Below, piece by piece: positions 1 to 15,888 of a stretch of DNA of 64,000 nt. The notes below the pieces were generated by a model. It saw only the letters and a program-made list of their open reading frames with translations. It was not told where the DNA came from and searched no databases. Within the stretch, counting starts at the first letter, position 1. The number at the start of each line of letters is the position of its first letter. Made by a program: the position numbers and the translations under genes. The stretch is from the NCBI RefSeq assembly GCF_051014445.1, contig NC_135137.1, forward strand, positions 14,881,501 through 14,945,500. Direction: 5' to 3'. The stretch comes from Colletes latitarsis. Its lineage: Eukaryota > Arthropoda > Insecta > Hymenoptera > Colletidae.

Positions 1-3000
1 AGCAGTCGATTAAACCTGGTTTTGATCAATATTTTAGAGGGTAACGTATGTTTGGTCTAGGTCTGTGTTAGGTCTGGGATATGCCCTCATCAGTCTCATA
101 CTTTCGCATTCTTCACATACTTCTTGCAGAGATCCTGGGGTTTTTCTGGTTTGGATCACATAGTAATGTGGTACCACACTGAAACAGTCAATTTAACCTG
201 GTCTCGATCTGTATTTTAGAGGATAACGCATGTTTGGTCTGGGTTAGGTCTGGGATTAGCCCTCATCAGACTCATACTTTCTTCATTCTTCTCATACTTG
301 TTGGCCAGATCCTGGGCTTTTTCTGGTTTGGATCTCGTACTAATGTGGTACCACAATGAAACAGTCGATTAAACCTGGTTTTGATCAATATCTTAGAGGG
401 TAACGCATGTTTGGTCTAGGTCTGTGTTAGGTCTGGGATACGCCCTCATCAGTCACATTCTTTCGCATTCTACACATTCTTCTCGCACAGATCCTGGGTG
501 TTTTCTGGTTTGGATCACATACTAATGTGGTACCACACTGAAACAGTCGATTAAACCGGGTTTTCAGCAATATTTTGGAGGATAACGCATGTTTGGTCTA
601 GGTCTGGGTTAGGTCTGGGATATGCCCTCATGAGTCTCATACTATCGCATTCTTCACATACTGCTTGAACAGATCCTGGGTTTTTTCTGGTTTGGATCAC
701 ATAGTAATGTAGAACCACACTGAAACAGGCAATTAAACCTGGTGTCGATCAATATTTTAGAGGATCACGCATGTTAGGTCTGGGTTAGGTCTGTGATTCG
801 CCCTCATAAGTCTCATACTTTCGCATTCTTCACATACATCTTGAACAGATCCTGGGTTTTTTCTGGTTTGGATCACATAGTAATGTGGTACCACACTGAA
901 AGAGTCGATTAAACCTGGTTTTGATCAATATTTTAGAGGGTAACGCATGTTTGGTCTAGGTCTGTGTTAGGTCTGGGACATGCCCTCATCAGTCTCATAC
1001 TTTCGCATTCTTCACATACTTCTTGGGCAGATCCTGGGCTTTTTCTGGTTTGGATCCCATACTAATGTGGTACCACACTGAAACAGTCGATTAAACCTGG
1101 TTTTGATCAATATTTTAGAGGGTTACGTATGTTTGGTCTAGGTCTGTGTTAGGTCTGGGATATGCCCCCATCAGTCTCATACTTTCGCATTCTTCACATA
1201 CTCCTTGAACAGATCCTGGGTTTTTTCTGGTTTGGATCACATAGTAATGTGGTACCACACTGAAATAGTCAATTAAACCTGGTCTCGATCTGTATTTTAG
1301 AGGATAACGCATGTTAGGTCTGGGTTAGGTCTGGGATTTGCGCTCATCAGTCTCATACTTTCGTATTCTACACATACTTCTTGAACAGATCCTGGGTTTT
1401 TTCTGGTTTGGATCACATAGTAATGTAGAACCACACTGAAACAGGCAATTAAACCTGGTGTCGATCAATATTTTACAGGATCACGCATGTTAGGTCTGGG
1501 TTAGGTCTGGGATTAGCCCTGATCAGACTCATACTTTCGCATTCTTCTCTTACTTGTTGGCCAGATCCTGGGCTTTTTCTGGTTTGGATCTCGTACTAAT
1601 GTGGTACCACACTGAAACAGTCAATTTAACCTGGTCTCGATCAATATTTTAGAGGATAACGCATGTTAGGTCTGGGTTAGGCCTGGGATTAGCCCTCATC
1701 AGACTCGTACTTTCGCATTCTTCTCATACTTTCTGGCCAGATCCTGGGTCTTTTCTGGTTTGGATCACACACTAATGTGGTACCACACTGAAACAGTCGA
1801 TTAAACCGGGTTTTCATCAATATTTTAGAGGATGACGAAAGTTTGGCCTAGATCTGTGTTAGGTCTAGGATATGCCCTCATCAGTCTCATACTTTCGCAT
1901 TCTTCACATACTTCTTGGACAGATCCTGGGCTTTTTCTGCTTTGGATCCCTAACTAATGTGGTACCACACTGAAGCAGTCGATTAAACCTGGTGTTGATC
2001 AATATTTTAGAGGGTAACGTATGTTTGGTCTAGGTCTGTGTTAGGTCTGGGATATGCCCTCATCAGTCTCATACTTTCGCATTCTTCACATACTTCTTGG
2101 AGAGATCCTGGGGTTTTTCTGGTTTGGATCACACAGTAATGTGGTGCCACAATGAAACAGTCAATTAGACCTGGTCTCGATCAATATTTTAGAGGGTAAC
2201 GCATGTTAGGTCTGGGTTAGGTCTGGGATTTGCCCTCATCAGTCTCATACTTTCGCATTCTTCACATAATTCTTGAACAGATCCTGGGTTGTTTCTGGTT
2301 TGGATCTCGTACTAATGTGGTACCACAATGAAACAGTCGATTAAACCTGGTTTTGATCAATATCTTAGAGGGTAACGCATGTTTGGTCTAGGTCTGTGTT
2401 AGGTCTGGGATACGCCCTCATCAGTCACATTCTTTCGCATTCTACACATTCTTCTCGCACAGATCCTGGGTGTTTTCTGGTTTGGATCACATAGTAATGT
2501 GGTACCACACTGAAACAGTCGATTAAACCGGGTTTTCAGCAATATTTTGGAGGATAACGCATGTTTGGTCTAGGTCTGGGTTAGGTCTGGGATATGCCCT
2601 CATGAGTCTCATACTATCGCATTCTTCACATACTGCTTGAACAGATCCTGGGTTTTTTCTGGTTTGGATCACATAGTAATGTAGAACCACACTGAAACAG
2701 GCAATTAAACCTGGTGTCGATCAATATTTTAGAGGATCACGCATGTTAGGTCTGGGTTAGGTCTGTGATTCGCCCTCATAAGTCTCATACTTTCGCATTC
2801 TTCACATACATCTTGAACAGATCCTGGGTTTTTTCTGGTTTGGATCACATAGTAATGTGGTACCACACTGAAAGAGTCGATAAAACCTGGTTTTGATCAA
2901 TATTTTAGAGGGTAACGCATGTTTGGTCTAGGTCTGTGTTAGGTCTGGGACATGCCCTCATCAGTCTCATACTTTCGCATTCTTCACATACTTCTTGGGC

Positions 3001-4883
3001 AGATCCTGGGCTTTTTCTGGTTTGGATCCCATACTAATGTGGTACCACACTGAAACAGTCAATTTAACCTGGTCTCGATCTGTATTTTAGAGGATAACGC
3101 ATGTTTGGTCTGGGTTAGGTCTGGGATTAGCCCTCATCAGACTCATACTTTCTTCATTCTTCTCATACTTGTTGGCGGATCCTGGGCTTTTTCTGGTTTG
3201 GATCACGTACTAATGTGGTACCACACTGAAGCAGTCGATTAAACCTGGTTTTTGATCAATATTTTAGAGGATAACGCATGTTTGGTCTAGGTCTGGGTTA
3301 CGTCTGGGATATGCCCTCATGAGTCTCATACTTTCGCATTCTTCACATACTTCTTGAACAGATCCTGGGTTTTTTCTGGTTTGGATCACACAGTAATGTG
3401 GTGCCACAATGAAACAGTTAATTAGACCTGGTCTCGATCAATATTTTAGAGGGTAACGCATGTTAGGTCTGGGTTAGGTCTGGGATTTGCCCTCATCAGT
3501 CTCATACTTTCGCATTCTTCACATAATTCTTGAACAGATCCTGGGTTTTTTCTGGTTTGGATCACACAGTAATGTGGTGCCACAATGAAACAGTCAATTA
3601 GACCTGGTCTCGATCAATATTTTAGAGGGTAACGCATGTTAGGTCTGGGTTAGGTCTGGGATTTGCCCTCATCAGTCTCATACTTTCGCATTCTTCACAT
3701 AATTCTTGAACAGATCCTGGGTTGTTTCTGGTTTGGATCAGACTGTAATGTGGTGCCACAATGAAACAGTCAATTAGACCTGGTCTCGATCAATATTTTA
3801 GAGGGTAACGCATGTTAGGTCAGGGTTAGGTCTGGGATTTGCCCTCATCAGTCTCATACTTTCGCATTCTTCACATACTCCTTGAACAGATCCTGGGTTT
3901 TTTCTGGTTTGGATCACATAGTAATGTGGTACCATACTGAAACAGTCAATTAATCCTGGTCTCGATCAATATTTTACAGGATAACGCATGTTAGGTCTGG
4001 GTTAGGTCTGTGATTTGCCCTCATAAGTCTCATACTTTCGTATTCTACACATACTTCTTGAACAGATCCTGGGTATTTTCTGGTTTGGATCACATAGTAA
4101 TGTGGTACAACACTGAAATAGTCAATTACACCTGGTCTCGATTAATATTTTAGTGGATAACGCATGCTAGGTCTGGGTTAGGTCTGGGATTTGCCCCCAT
4201 CAGTCCCATACTATCGCATTATACACATACTTCTTGGGCAGATCCTGGGCTTTTTCTGGTTTGGATCCCATACTAATGTGGTACCACACTGAAACAGTCA
4301 ATTTAACCTGGTCTCGATCTGTATTTTAGAGGATAACGCATGTTTGGTCAGGGTTAGGTCTGGGATATGCCCACATCAGTCTCATACTTTCGCATTCTTC
4401 GCATACTTCTTGGCCAGATCCTGGGCTTTTTCTGGTTCGGATCTCGTACTAATGTGGTACCACACTGAAACAGTCGATTAAACCTGGTTTTGATCAATAT
4501 TTTAGAGGGTAACGCATGTTTGGTCTAGGTCTGTGTTAGGTATGGGATATGCCCACATGGGTCTCATACTTTCGCATTCCTCACATACTTCTTGAACAGA
4601 TCCTGGGTTTTTTCTGGTTTGGATCACATAGTAATGTGGTACCACACTGAAACAGTCAATTAATCCTGGTCTCGATCAATATTTTACAGGATAACGCATG
4701 TTGGGTCGGGGTTAGGTCTGAGATTAGCCCTCATCAGACTCATACTTTCGCATTCTTCGCATACTTGCTGGCCAGATCCTGGGCCTTTTCTGGTTTGGAT
4801 CTCGTACTAATGTGGTACCACACTGAAACAGTCAATTTAACCTGGTCTCGATCAATATTTTAGAGGATAATGCAAGTTTGGTC

Positions 4884-7800
4884 TAGGTCTGTGTTGGGTC
4901 TGGGACATGCCCTCATCAGTCTCATACTTTCGCATTCTTCACATACTTCTTGGACAGATCCTGGGTTTTTTCTGGTCTGGATCACATAGTAATGTGGTAC
5001 CACACTGCAAGAGTCGATTAAACCTGGTTATGATCAATATTTTAGAGGATAACGCATGTTTGGTCTGGGTTTGGTCTGGGATTAGCCCCCATCAGACTCA
5101 TACTTTCGCATTCTTCTCTTACTTGTTGGCCAGATCCTGGGCTTTTTCTGGTTTGGATCTCGTACTAATGTGGTACCACACTGAAACAGTCAATTTAACC
5201 TGGTATTTGATCAATATTTTAGAGGACAACGCATGTTAGGTCTGGGTTAGGTCTGAGATTTGCCCTCATCAGTCTCATTCTTCCGCATTCTACACATACT
5301 TCTCGCACAGATCCTGGGTTTTTTCTGGTTTGGATCACATACTAATGTGGTACCACACAGAAACAGTCGATTAAACCGGGTTTTCAGCAATATTTTAGAG
5401 GATAACGCATGTTTGGTCTAGGCCTGTGTTAGGTCTGGGATATGCCCTCATCAGGCTCATACTTTCGCATTCTTCACATACTCCTTGAACAGACCCTGGG
5501 TTTTTTCTGGTTTGGATCACATAGTAATGTGGTACCACACTGAAATAGTCAATTAAACCTGGTCTCGATCAATGTTTTAGTGGATGACACATGTTAGGTC
5601 TGGGTTAGGTCTGTGATTCGCCCTCATAAGTCTCATACTTTCGCATTCTACACATACTTCTCGAACAAATCCTCGGTTTTTTCTAGTTTAGATCACATAG
5701 TAATGTGGTACCATACTGAAACAGTCAATTAAACCTGGTCTCGATCAATATTTTACAGGATAACGCATGTTTGGTCTAGGTCTGTGTTAGGTCTGGGATA
5801 TGCCCACATCGGTCTCATACTTTCGCATTCTTCACGTACTTCTTGAACAGATCCTGGGTTTTTTCTGGTTTGGATCACATAGTAATGTGGTACCACACTG
5901 AAACAGTCAATTAATCCTGGTCTCGATCAATATTTTACAGGATAACGCATGTTAGGTCTGGGTTAGGTCTGTGATTTGCCCTCATAAGTCTCATACTTTC
6001 GTATTCTACACATACTTCTTGAACAGATCCTGGGTATTTTCTGGTTTGGATCACATAGTAAAGTGGTACAACACTGAAATAGTCAATTACACCTGGTCTC
6101 GATTAATATTTTAATGGATAACGCATGCTAGGTCTGGGTTAGGTCTGGGATTTGCCCCCATCAGTCCCATACTATCGCATTCTACACATACTTCTCGCAC
6201 AGATCCTGGGTTTTTTCCGGTTTGGATCACATACTAATGTGGTACCACACTGAAACAGTCGATTAAACCGGGTTTTCATCAATATTTTAGAGGATAACGC
6301 ATGTTAGGTCTGGGTTAGGTCTGGAATTTGCCCTCATCAATCTCATACTTTCGCATTCTTCACATACTCCTTGAACAGATCCTGGGTTTTTTCTGGTTTG
6401 GATCACATAGTAATGTGGTACCACACTGAAATAGTCAATTAAACCTGGTCTCGATCAATGTTTTAGTGGATGACACATGTTAGGTCTGGGTTAGGTCTGT
6501 GATTCGCCCTCATAAGTCTCATACTTTCACATTCTACACATACTTCTCGAACAAATCCTCGGTTTTTTCTAGTTTGGATCACATAGTAATGTGGTACCAT
6601 ACTGAAACAGTCAATTAAACCTGGTCTCGATCAATATTTTAGAGGATAACGCATGTTAGGTCTGGGTTAGGTCTGTGATTTGCCCTCATAAGTCTCATAC
6701 TTTCGTATTCTACACATACTTCTTGAACAGATCCTGGGTTTTTTCAGGTTTGAATCACATAGTAATGTGGTACCACACTGAAATAGTCAATTACACCTGG
6801 TCCCGATCAATATTTTAGTGGATAACGCATGTTAGGTCTGGGTTAGGTCTGGGATTTGCCCTCATCAGTCTCATACTTTCGCATTCTTCACATACTCCTT
6901 GAACAGATCCTGGGTTTTTTGTGGTTTGGATCACATACTAATGTGGTACCACACTGAAACAGTCGATTAAACCGGGTTTTCATCAATATTTTAGAGGATA
7001 ACGCATGCTGGGTCTAGGTCTGTGTTAGGTCTGGGATATGCCCTGATCAGTCTCATACTTTCGTATTCTTCACATACTTCTTGGACAGATCCTGGGCTTT
7101 TTCTGGTTTGCATCTCGTACTAATGTGGTACCACACTGAAACAGTCAATTAATCCTGGCCTCGATCAATATTTTACAGGATAACGCATTTTAGGTCAGGG
7201 TTAGGTCTGGGATTAGCCCTCATCAGACTCATACTTTCGCATTCTTCGCATACCTGCTGGCCAGATCCTGGGCTTATTCTTGTTTGGTTCTCGTACTAAT
7301 GTGGTACCACACTGAAACTGTCGATTAAACCTGGTCTTGATAAATATTTTAGAGGATAACGCATGTTTGGTCTAGGTCTGTGTTAGGTCTAGGATATGCC
7401 CACATCAGTCTCATACTTTCGCATTCTTCGCATACTTCTTGGACAGATCCTGGGTTTTTTCTGGTTTGGATCACATAGTAATGTGATACCACACTGAAAC
7501 AGTCGATTAAACCTGGTATTTGATCAATATTTTAGAGGATAACGCATGTTTGGTCTAGGTCTGGGTTACGTCTGGGATATGCCCTCATGAGTCTCATACT
7601 TTCGCATTCTTCACTTACTTCTTGAACAGATCCTGCGTTTTTTCTGGTTTGGATCACACAGTAATGTGGTGCCACAATGAAACAGTCAATTAGACCTGGT
7701 CTCGATCAATATTTTAGAGGGTAACGCATGTTAGGTCTGTGTTGGGTCTGGGACATGCCCTCATCAGTCTCATACTTTCGCATTCTTCACATACTTCTTG

Positions 7801-10579
7801 GACAGATCCTGGGTTTTTTCTGGTCTGGATCACATAGTAATGTGGTACCACACTGCAAGAGTCGATTAAACCTGGTTATGATCAATATTTTAGAGGATAA
7901 CGCATGTTTGGTCTGGGTTTGGTCTGGGATTAGCCCCCATCAGACTCATACTTTCGCATTCTTCTCTTACTTGTTGGCCAGATCCTGGGCTTTTTCTGGT
8001 TTGGATCTCGTACTAATGTGGTACCACACTGAAACAGTCAATTTAACCTGGTATTTGATCAATATTTTAGAGGACAACGCATGTTAGGTCTGGGTTAGGT
8101 CTGAGATTTGCCCTCATCAGTCTCATTCTTCCGCATTCTACACATACTTCTCGCACAGATCCTGGGTTTTTTCTGGTTTGGATCACATACTAATGTGGTA
8201 CCACACAGAAACAGTCGATTAAACCGGGTTTTCAGCAATATTTTAGAGGATAACGCATGTTTGGTCTAGGCCTGTGTTAGGTCTGGGATATGCCCTCATC
8301 AGGCTCATACTTTCGCATTCTTCGCATACTCCTTGAACAGACCCTGGGTTTTTTCTGGTTTGGATCACATAGTAATGTGGTACCACACTGAAATAGTCAA
8401 TTAAACCTGGTCTCGATCAATGTTTTAGTGGATGACACATGTTAGGTCTGGGTTAGGTCTGTGATTCGCCCTCATAAGTCTCATACTTTCGCATTCTACA
8501 CATACTTCTCGAACAAATCCTCGGTTTTTTCTAGTTTAGATCACATAGTAATGTGGTACCATACTGAAACAGTCAATTAAACCTGGTCTCGATCAATATT
8601 TTACAGGATAACGCATGTTTGGTCTAGGTCTGTGTTAGGTCTGGGATATGCCCACATCGGTCTCATACTTTCGCATTCTTCACGTACTTCTTGAACAGAT
8701 CCTGGGTTTTTTCTGGTTTGGATCACATAGTAATGTGGTACCACACTGAAACAGTCAATTAATCCTGGTCTCGATCAATATTTTACAGGATAACGCATGT
8801 TAGGTCTGGGTTAGGTCTGTGATTTGCCCTCATAAGTCTCATACTTTCGTATTCTACACATACTTCTTGAACAGATCCTGGGTATTTTCTGGTTTGGATC
8901 ACATAGTAAAGTGGTACAACACTGAAATAGTCAATTACACCTGGTCTCGATTAATATTTTAGTGGATAACGCATGCTAGGTCTGGGTTAGTTCTGGGATT
9001 TGCCCCCATCAGTCCCATACTATCGCATTCTACACATACTTCTCGCACAGATCCTGGGTTTTTTCCGGTTTGGATCACATACTAATGTGGTACCACACTG
9101 AAACAGTCGATTAAACCGGGTTTTCATCAATATTTTAGAGGATAACGCATGTTAGGTCTGGGTTAGGTCTGGAATTTGCCCTCATCAATCTCATACTTTC
9201 GCATTCTTCACATACTCCTTGAACAGATCCTGGGTTTTTTCTGGTTTGGATCACATAGTAATGTGGTACCACACTGAAATAGTCAATTAAACCTGGTCTC
9301 GATCAATGTTTTAGTGGATGACACATGTTAGGTCTGGGTTAGGTCTGTGATTCGCCCTCATAAGTCTCATACTTTCACATTCTACACATACTTCTCGAAC
9401 AAATCCTCGGTTTTTTCTAGTTTGGATCACATAGTAATGTGGTACCATACTGAAACAGTCAATTAAACCTGGTCTCGATCAATATTTTAGAGGATAACGC
9501 ATGTTAGGTCTGGGTTAGGTCTGTGATTTGCCCTCATAAGTCTCATACTTTCGTATTCTACACATACTTCTTGAACAGATCCTGGGTTTTTTCAGGTTTG
9601 AATCACATAGTAATGTGGTACCACACTGAAATAGTCAATTACACCTGGTCCCGATCAATATTTTAGTGGATAACGCATGTTAGGTCTGGGTTAGGTCTGG
9701 GATTTGCCCTCATCAGTCTCATACTTTCGCATTCTTCACATACTCCTTGAACAGATCCTGGGTTTTTTGTGGTTTGGATCACATACTAATGTGGTACCAC
9801 ACTGAAACAGTCGATTAAACCGGGTTTTCATCAATATTCTAGAGGATAACGCATGCTGGGTCTAGGTCTGTGTTAGGTCTGGGATATGCCCTGATCAGTC
9901 TCATACTTTCGTATTCTTCACATACTTCTTGGACAGATCCTGGGCTTTTTCTGGTTTGCATCTCGTACTAATGTGGTACCACACTGAAACAGTCAATTAA
10001 TCCTGGCCTCGATCAATATTTTACAGGATAACGCATTTTAGGTCAGGGTTAGGTCTGGGATTAGCCCTCATCAGACTCATACTTTCGCATTCTTCGCATA
10101 CCTGCTGGCCAGATCCTGGGCTTATTCTTGTTTGGTTCTCGTACTAATGTGGTACCACACTGAAACTGTCGATTAAACCTGGTCTTGATAAATATTTTAG
10201 AGGATAACGCATGTTTGGTCTAGGTCTGTGTTAGGTCTAGGATATGCCCACATCAGTCTCATACTTTCGCATTCTTCGCATACTTCTTGGACAGATCCTG
10301 GGTTTTTTCTGGTTTGGATCACATAGTAATGTGATACCACACTGAAACAGTCGATTAAACCTGGTATTTGATCAATATTTTAGAGGATAACGCATGTTTG
10401 GTCTAGGTCTAGGTTACGTCTGGGATATGCCCTCATGAGTCTCATACTTTCGCATTCTTCACTTACTTCTTGAACAGATCCTGCGTTTTTTCTGGTTTGG
10501 ATCACACAGTAATGTGGTGCCACAATGAAACAGTCAATTAGACCTGGTCTCGATCAATATTTTAGAGGGTAACGCATGT
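4884..10579 (+). repeat. Higher-order repeat: 2,848-bp tandem pair
   Basis: Satellite block 4884-7731 is repeated at 7732-10579 with a constant offset of 2,848 bp (16 monomers of mean 178 bp). Rare variants, for example the GTGTTGGGTCTGGGACATG junction and the TGGATGACACATG monomer, recur at the same offset. The few differences noticed are single bases. This is a recent tandem duplication within the array. Confidence 0.9.
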
Positions 10580-13500
10580 TAGGTCTGGGTTAGGTCTGGG
10601 ATTTGCCCTCATCAGTCTCATACTTTCGCATTCTTCACATACTCCTTGAACAGATCCTGGGTTTTTTCTGGTTTGGATCACATAGTAATGTGGTTCCACA
10701 CTGAAATAGTCAATTAAACCTGGTCTCGATCAATGTTTTAGTGGATGACACATGTTAGGTCTGGGTTAGGTCTGGGATTTGCCCCCATCAGTCCCATACT
10801 ATCGCATTCTACACATACTTCTCGCACAGATCCTGGGTTTTTTCCGGGTTGGATCACATACTAATGTGGTACCACACTGAAACAGTCAATTAATCCTGGT
10901 CTCGATCAATATTCTACAGGATAACGCATGTTAGGTCTGGGTTAGGTCTGTGATTTGCCCTCATAAGTCTCATACTTTCGTATTCTACACATACTTCTTG
11001 AACAGATCCTGGGTATTTTCTGGTTTGGATCACATAGTAATGTGGTACAACACTGAAATAGTCAATTACACCTGGTCTCGATTAATATTTTAGTGGATAA
11101 CGCATGCTAGGTCTGGGTTAGGTCTGGGATTTGCCCCCATCAGTCCCATACTATCGCATTCTACACATACTTCTCGCACAGATCCTGGGTTTTTTCCGGG
11201 TTGGATCACATACTAATGTGGTACCACACTGAAACAGTCGATTAAACCGGGTTTTCATCAATATTTTAGAGGATAACGCATGTTAGGTCTAGGTCTGTGT
11301 TAGGTCTGGGATATGCCCTCATCAGTCTCATACTTTCGCATTCTTCACATACTTCTGGGACAGATCCTGGGCTTTTTCAGGTTTGGATCTCGTACTAATG
11401 TGGTACCACACTGAAACAGTCAATGTAACCTGGTCTCGATCAATATTTTAGAGGATAACGCATGTTTGTTCTGGGTTAGGTCTGGGATTAGCCCTCATCA
11501 GACTGATACTTTTTTCATTCTTCTCATACTTGTTGGCCAGATCCTGGGCTTTTTCTGGTTTGGATCACATAGTAATGTGGTACCACACTGAAATAGTCAA
11601 TTAAACCTGGTCTCGATAAATGTTTTAGTGGATGACACATGTTAGGTCTGGGTTAGGTCTGTGATTCGCCCTCATAAGTCTCATACTTTCACATTCTACA
11701 CATACTTCTCGAACAAATCCTCGGTTTTTTCTAGTTTGGATCACATAGTAATGTGGTACCATACTGAAACAGTCAATTAAACATGGTCTCGATCAATATT
11801 TTAGAGGATAACGCATGTTAGGTCTGGGTTAGGTCTGTGATTTGCCCTCATAAGTCTCATACTTTCGTATTCTACACATACTTCTTGAACAGATCCTGGG
11901 TTTTTTCAGGTTTGAATCACATAGTAATGTGGTACCACACTGAAATAGTCAATTAAACCTGGTCTCGATCAATGTTTTAGTGGATGACACATGTTAGGTC
12001 TGGGTTAGGTCTGTGATTCGCCCTCATAAGTCTCATACTTTCGCATTCTACACATACTTCTCGAACAAATCCTCGGTTTTTTCTAGTTTAGATCACATAG
12101 TAATATGGTACCATACTGAAACAGTCAATTAAACCTGGTCTCGATCAATATTTTACAGGATAACGCATGTTTGGTCTAGGTCTGTGTTAGGTCTGGGATA
12201 TGCCCACATCGGTCTCATACTTTCGCATTCTTCACGTACTTCTTGAACAGATCCTGGGTTTTTTCTGGTTTGGATCACATAGTAATGTGGTACCACACTG
12301 AAACAGTCAATTAATCCTGGTCTCGATCAATATTTTACAGGATAACGCATGTTAGGTCTGGGTTAGGTCTGTGATTTGCCCTCATAAGTCTCATACTTTC
12401 GTATTCTACACATACTTCTTGAACAGATCCTGGGTTTTTTCAGGTTTGAATCACATAGTAATGTGTTACCACACTGAAATAGTCAATTACACCTGGTCCC
12501 GATCAATATTTTAGTGGATAACGCATGTTAGGTCTGGGTTAGGTCTGGGATTTGCCCTGATCAGTCTCATACTTTCGCATTCTTCACATACTCCTTGAAC
12601 AGATCCTGGGTTTTTTCTGGTTTGGATCACATACTAATGTGGTACCACACTGAAACAGTCGATTAAACCGGGTTTTCATCAATATTTTAGAGGATAACGC
12701 ATGCTGGGTCTAGGTCTGTGTTATGTCTGGGATATGCCCTGATCAGTCTCATACTTTCGTATTCTTCACATACTTCTTGGACAGATCCTGGGCTTTTTCT
12801 GGTTTGCATCTCGTACTAATGTGGTACCACACTGAAACAGTCAATTAATCCTGGTCTCGATCAATATTTTACAGGATAACGCATATTAGGTCAGGGTTAG
12901 GTCTGGGATTAGCCCTCATCAGACTCATACTTTCGCATTCTTCGCATACCTGCTGGCCAGATCCTGGGCTTATTCTTGTTTGGTTCTCGTACTAATGTGG
13001 TACCACACTGAAACTGTCGATTAAACCTGGTCTTGATAAATATTTTAGAGGATAACGCATGTTTGGTCTAGGTCTGTGTTAGGTCTAGGATATGCCCACA
13101 TCAGTCTCATACTTTCGCATTCTTCGCATACTTCTTGGACAGATCCTGGGTTTTTTCTGGTTTGGATCACATAGTAATGTGATACCACACTGAAACAGTC
13201 GATTAAACCTGGTATTTGATCAATATTTTAGAGGATAACGCATGTTTGGTCTAGGTCTGGGTTACGTCTGGGATATGCCCTCATGAGTCTCATACTTTCG
13301 CATTCTTCACTTACTTCTTGAACAGATCCTGGGTTTTTTCTGGTTTGGATCACACAGTAATGTGGTGCCACAATGAAACAGTCAATTAGACCTGGTCTCG
13401 ATCAATATTTTAGAGGGTACGCATGTTAGGTCTGGGTTAGGTCTGGGATTTGCCCTCATCAGTCTCATACTTTCGCATTCTTCACATACTCCTTGAACAG

Positions 13501-15888
13501 ATCCTGGGTTTTTCCTGGTTTGGATCACATAGTAATGTGGTTCCACACTGAAATAGTCAATTAAACCTGGTCTCGATAAATGTTTTAGTGGATGACACAT
13601 GTTAGGTCTGGGTTAGGTCTGTGATTCGCCCTCATAAGTCTCATACTTTCGCATTCTACACATACTTCTCGAACAAATCCTCGGTTTTTTCTAGTTTAGA
13701 TCATATAGTAATGTGGTACCATACTGAAACAGTCAACTAAACCTGGTCTCGATCAATATTTTACAGGATAACGCATGTTTGGTCTAGGTCTGTGTTAGGT
13801 CTGGGATATGCCCACATCGGTCTCATACTTTCGCATTCTTCACGTACTTCTTGAACAGATCCTGGGTTTTTTCTGGTTTGGATCACATAGTAATGTGGTA
13901 CCACACTGAAGCAGTCAATTAATCCTGGTCTCGATCAATATTTTACAGGATAACGCATGTTAGGTCTGGGTTAGGTCTGTGATTTGCCCTCGTAAGTCTC
14001 ATACTTTCGTATTCTACACATACTTCTAGAACAGATCCTGGGTATTTTCTGGTTTGGATCACATAGTAATGTGGTACAACACTGAAATAGTCAATTACAC
14101 CTGGTCTCGATTAATATTTTAGTGGATAACGCATGCTAGGTCTGGGTTAGCTCTGGGATTTGCCCCCATCAGTCCCATACTATCGCATTCTACACATACT
14201 TCTCGCACAGATCCTGGGTTTTTTCCGGGTTGGATCACATACTAATGTGGTACCACACTGAAACAGTCGATTAAACCGGGTTTTCATCAATATTTTAGAG
14301 GATAACGCATGTTAGGTCTAGGTCTGTGTTAGGTCTGGGATATGCCCTCATCAGTCTCATACTTTCGCATTCTTCACATACTTCTGGGACAGATCCTGGG
14401 CTTTTTCAGGTTTGGATCTCGTACTAATGTGGTACCACACTGAAACAGTCAATGTAACCTGGTCTCGATCAAAATTTTAGAGGATAACGCATGTTTGTTC
14501 TGGGTTAGGTCTGGGATTAGCCCTCATCAGACTCATACTTTCTTCATTCTTCTCATACTTGTTGGCCAGATCCTGGGCTTTTTCTGGTTTGGATCTCGTA
14601 CTAATGTGGTACCACACTGAAACAGTCGATTAAACCTGGTTTTGATCAATATTTTAGAGGGTAACGCATGTTAGGTCTGGGTTAGGTCTGGAATTTGCCC
14701 TCATCAGTCTCATACTTTCGCATTCTTCACATACTCCTTGAACAGATCCTGGGTTTTTTCTGGTTTGGATCACATAGTAATGTGGTACCACACTGAAATA
14801 GTCAATTAAACCTGGTCTCGATCAATGTTTTAGTGGATGACACATGTTAGGTCTGGGTTAGGTCTGTGATTCGCCCTCATAAGTCTCATACTTTCACATT
14901 CTACACATACTTCTCGAACAAATCCTCGGTTTTTTCTAGTTTGGATCACACAGTAATGTGGTACCATACTGAAACAGTCAATTAAACCTGGTCTCGATCA
15001 ATATTTTAGAGGATAACGCATGTTAGGTCTGGGTTAGGTCTGTGATTTGCCCTCATAAGTCTCATACTTTCGTATTCTACACATACTTCTTGAACAGATC
15101 CTGGGTTTTTTCAGGTTTGCATCACATAGTAATGTGGTACCACACTGAAATAGTCAATTACACCTGGTCCCGATCAATATTTTAGTGGATAACGCATGTT
15201 AGGTCTGGGTTAGGTCTGGGATTTGCCCTCATCAGTCTCATACTTTCGCATTCTTCACATACTCCTTGAACAGATCCTGGGTTTCTTCTGGTTTGGATCA
15301 CATACTAATGTGGTACCACACTGAAACAGTCGATTAAACCGGGTTTTCATCAATATTTTAGAGGATAACGCATGCTGGGTCTAGGTCTGTGTTAGGTCTG
15401 GGATATGCCCTGATCAGTCTCATACTTTCGTATTTTTCACATACTTCTTGGACAGATCCTGGGCTTTTTCTGGTTTGCATCTCGTACTAATGTGGTACCA
15501 CACTGAAAGAGTCAATTAATCCTGGCCTCGATCAATATTTTACAGGATAACGCATTTTAGGTCAGGGTTAGGTCTGGGATTAGCCCTCATCAGACTCATA
15601 CTTTCGCATTCTTCGCATACCTGCTGGCCAGATCCTGGGCTTTTTCAGGTTTGGATCTCGTACTAATGTGGTACCACACTGAAACAGTCGATTAAACCTG
15701 GTCTTGATAAATATTTTAGAGGATAACGCATGTTTGGTCTAGGACTGTGTTAGGTCTAGGATATGCCCACATCAGTCTCATACTTTCGCATTCTTCGCAT
15801 ACTTCTTGGACAGATCCTGGGTTTTTTCTGGTTTGGATCACATAGTAATGTGATACCACACTGAAACAGTCGATTAAACCTGGTATTT

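Noticed and set aside
4907..5239. Open frame of about 110 codons in the satellite, with relatives at 7728, 17373, 35147 and 63681
   Set aside because: It runs over complete satellite monomers, repeats wherever the same monomer types repeat, and is broken in most others. It is an artefact of the repeat.
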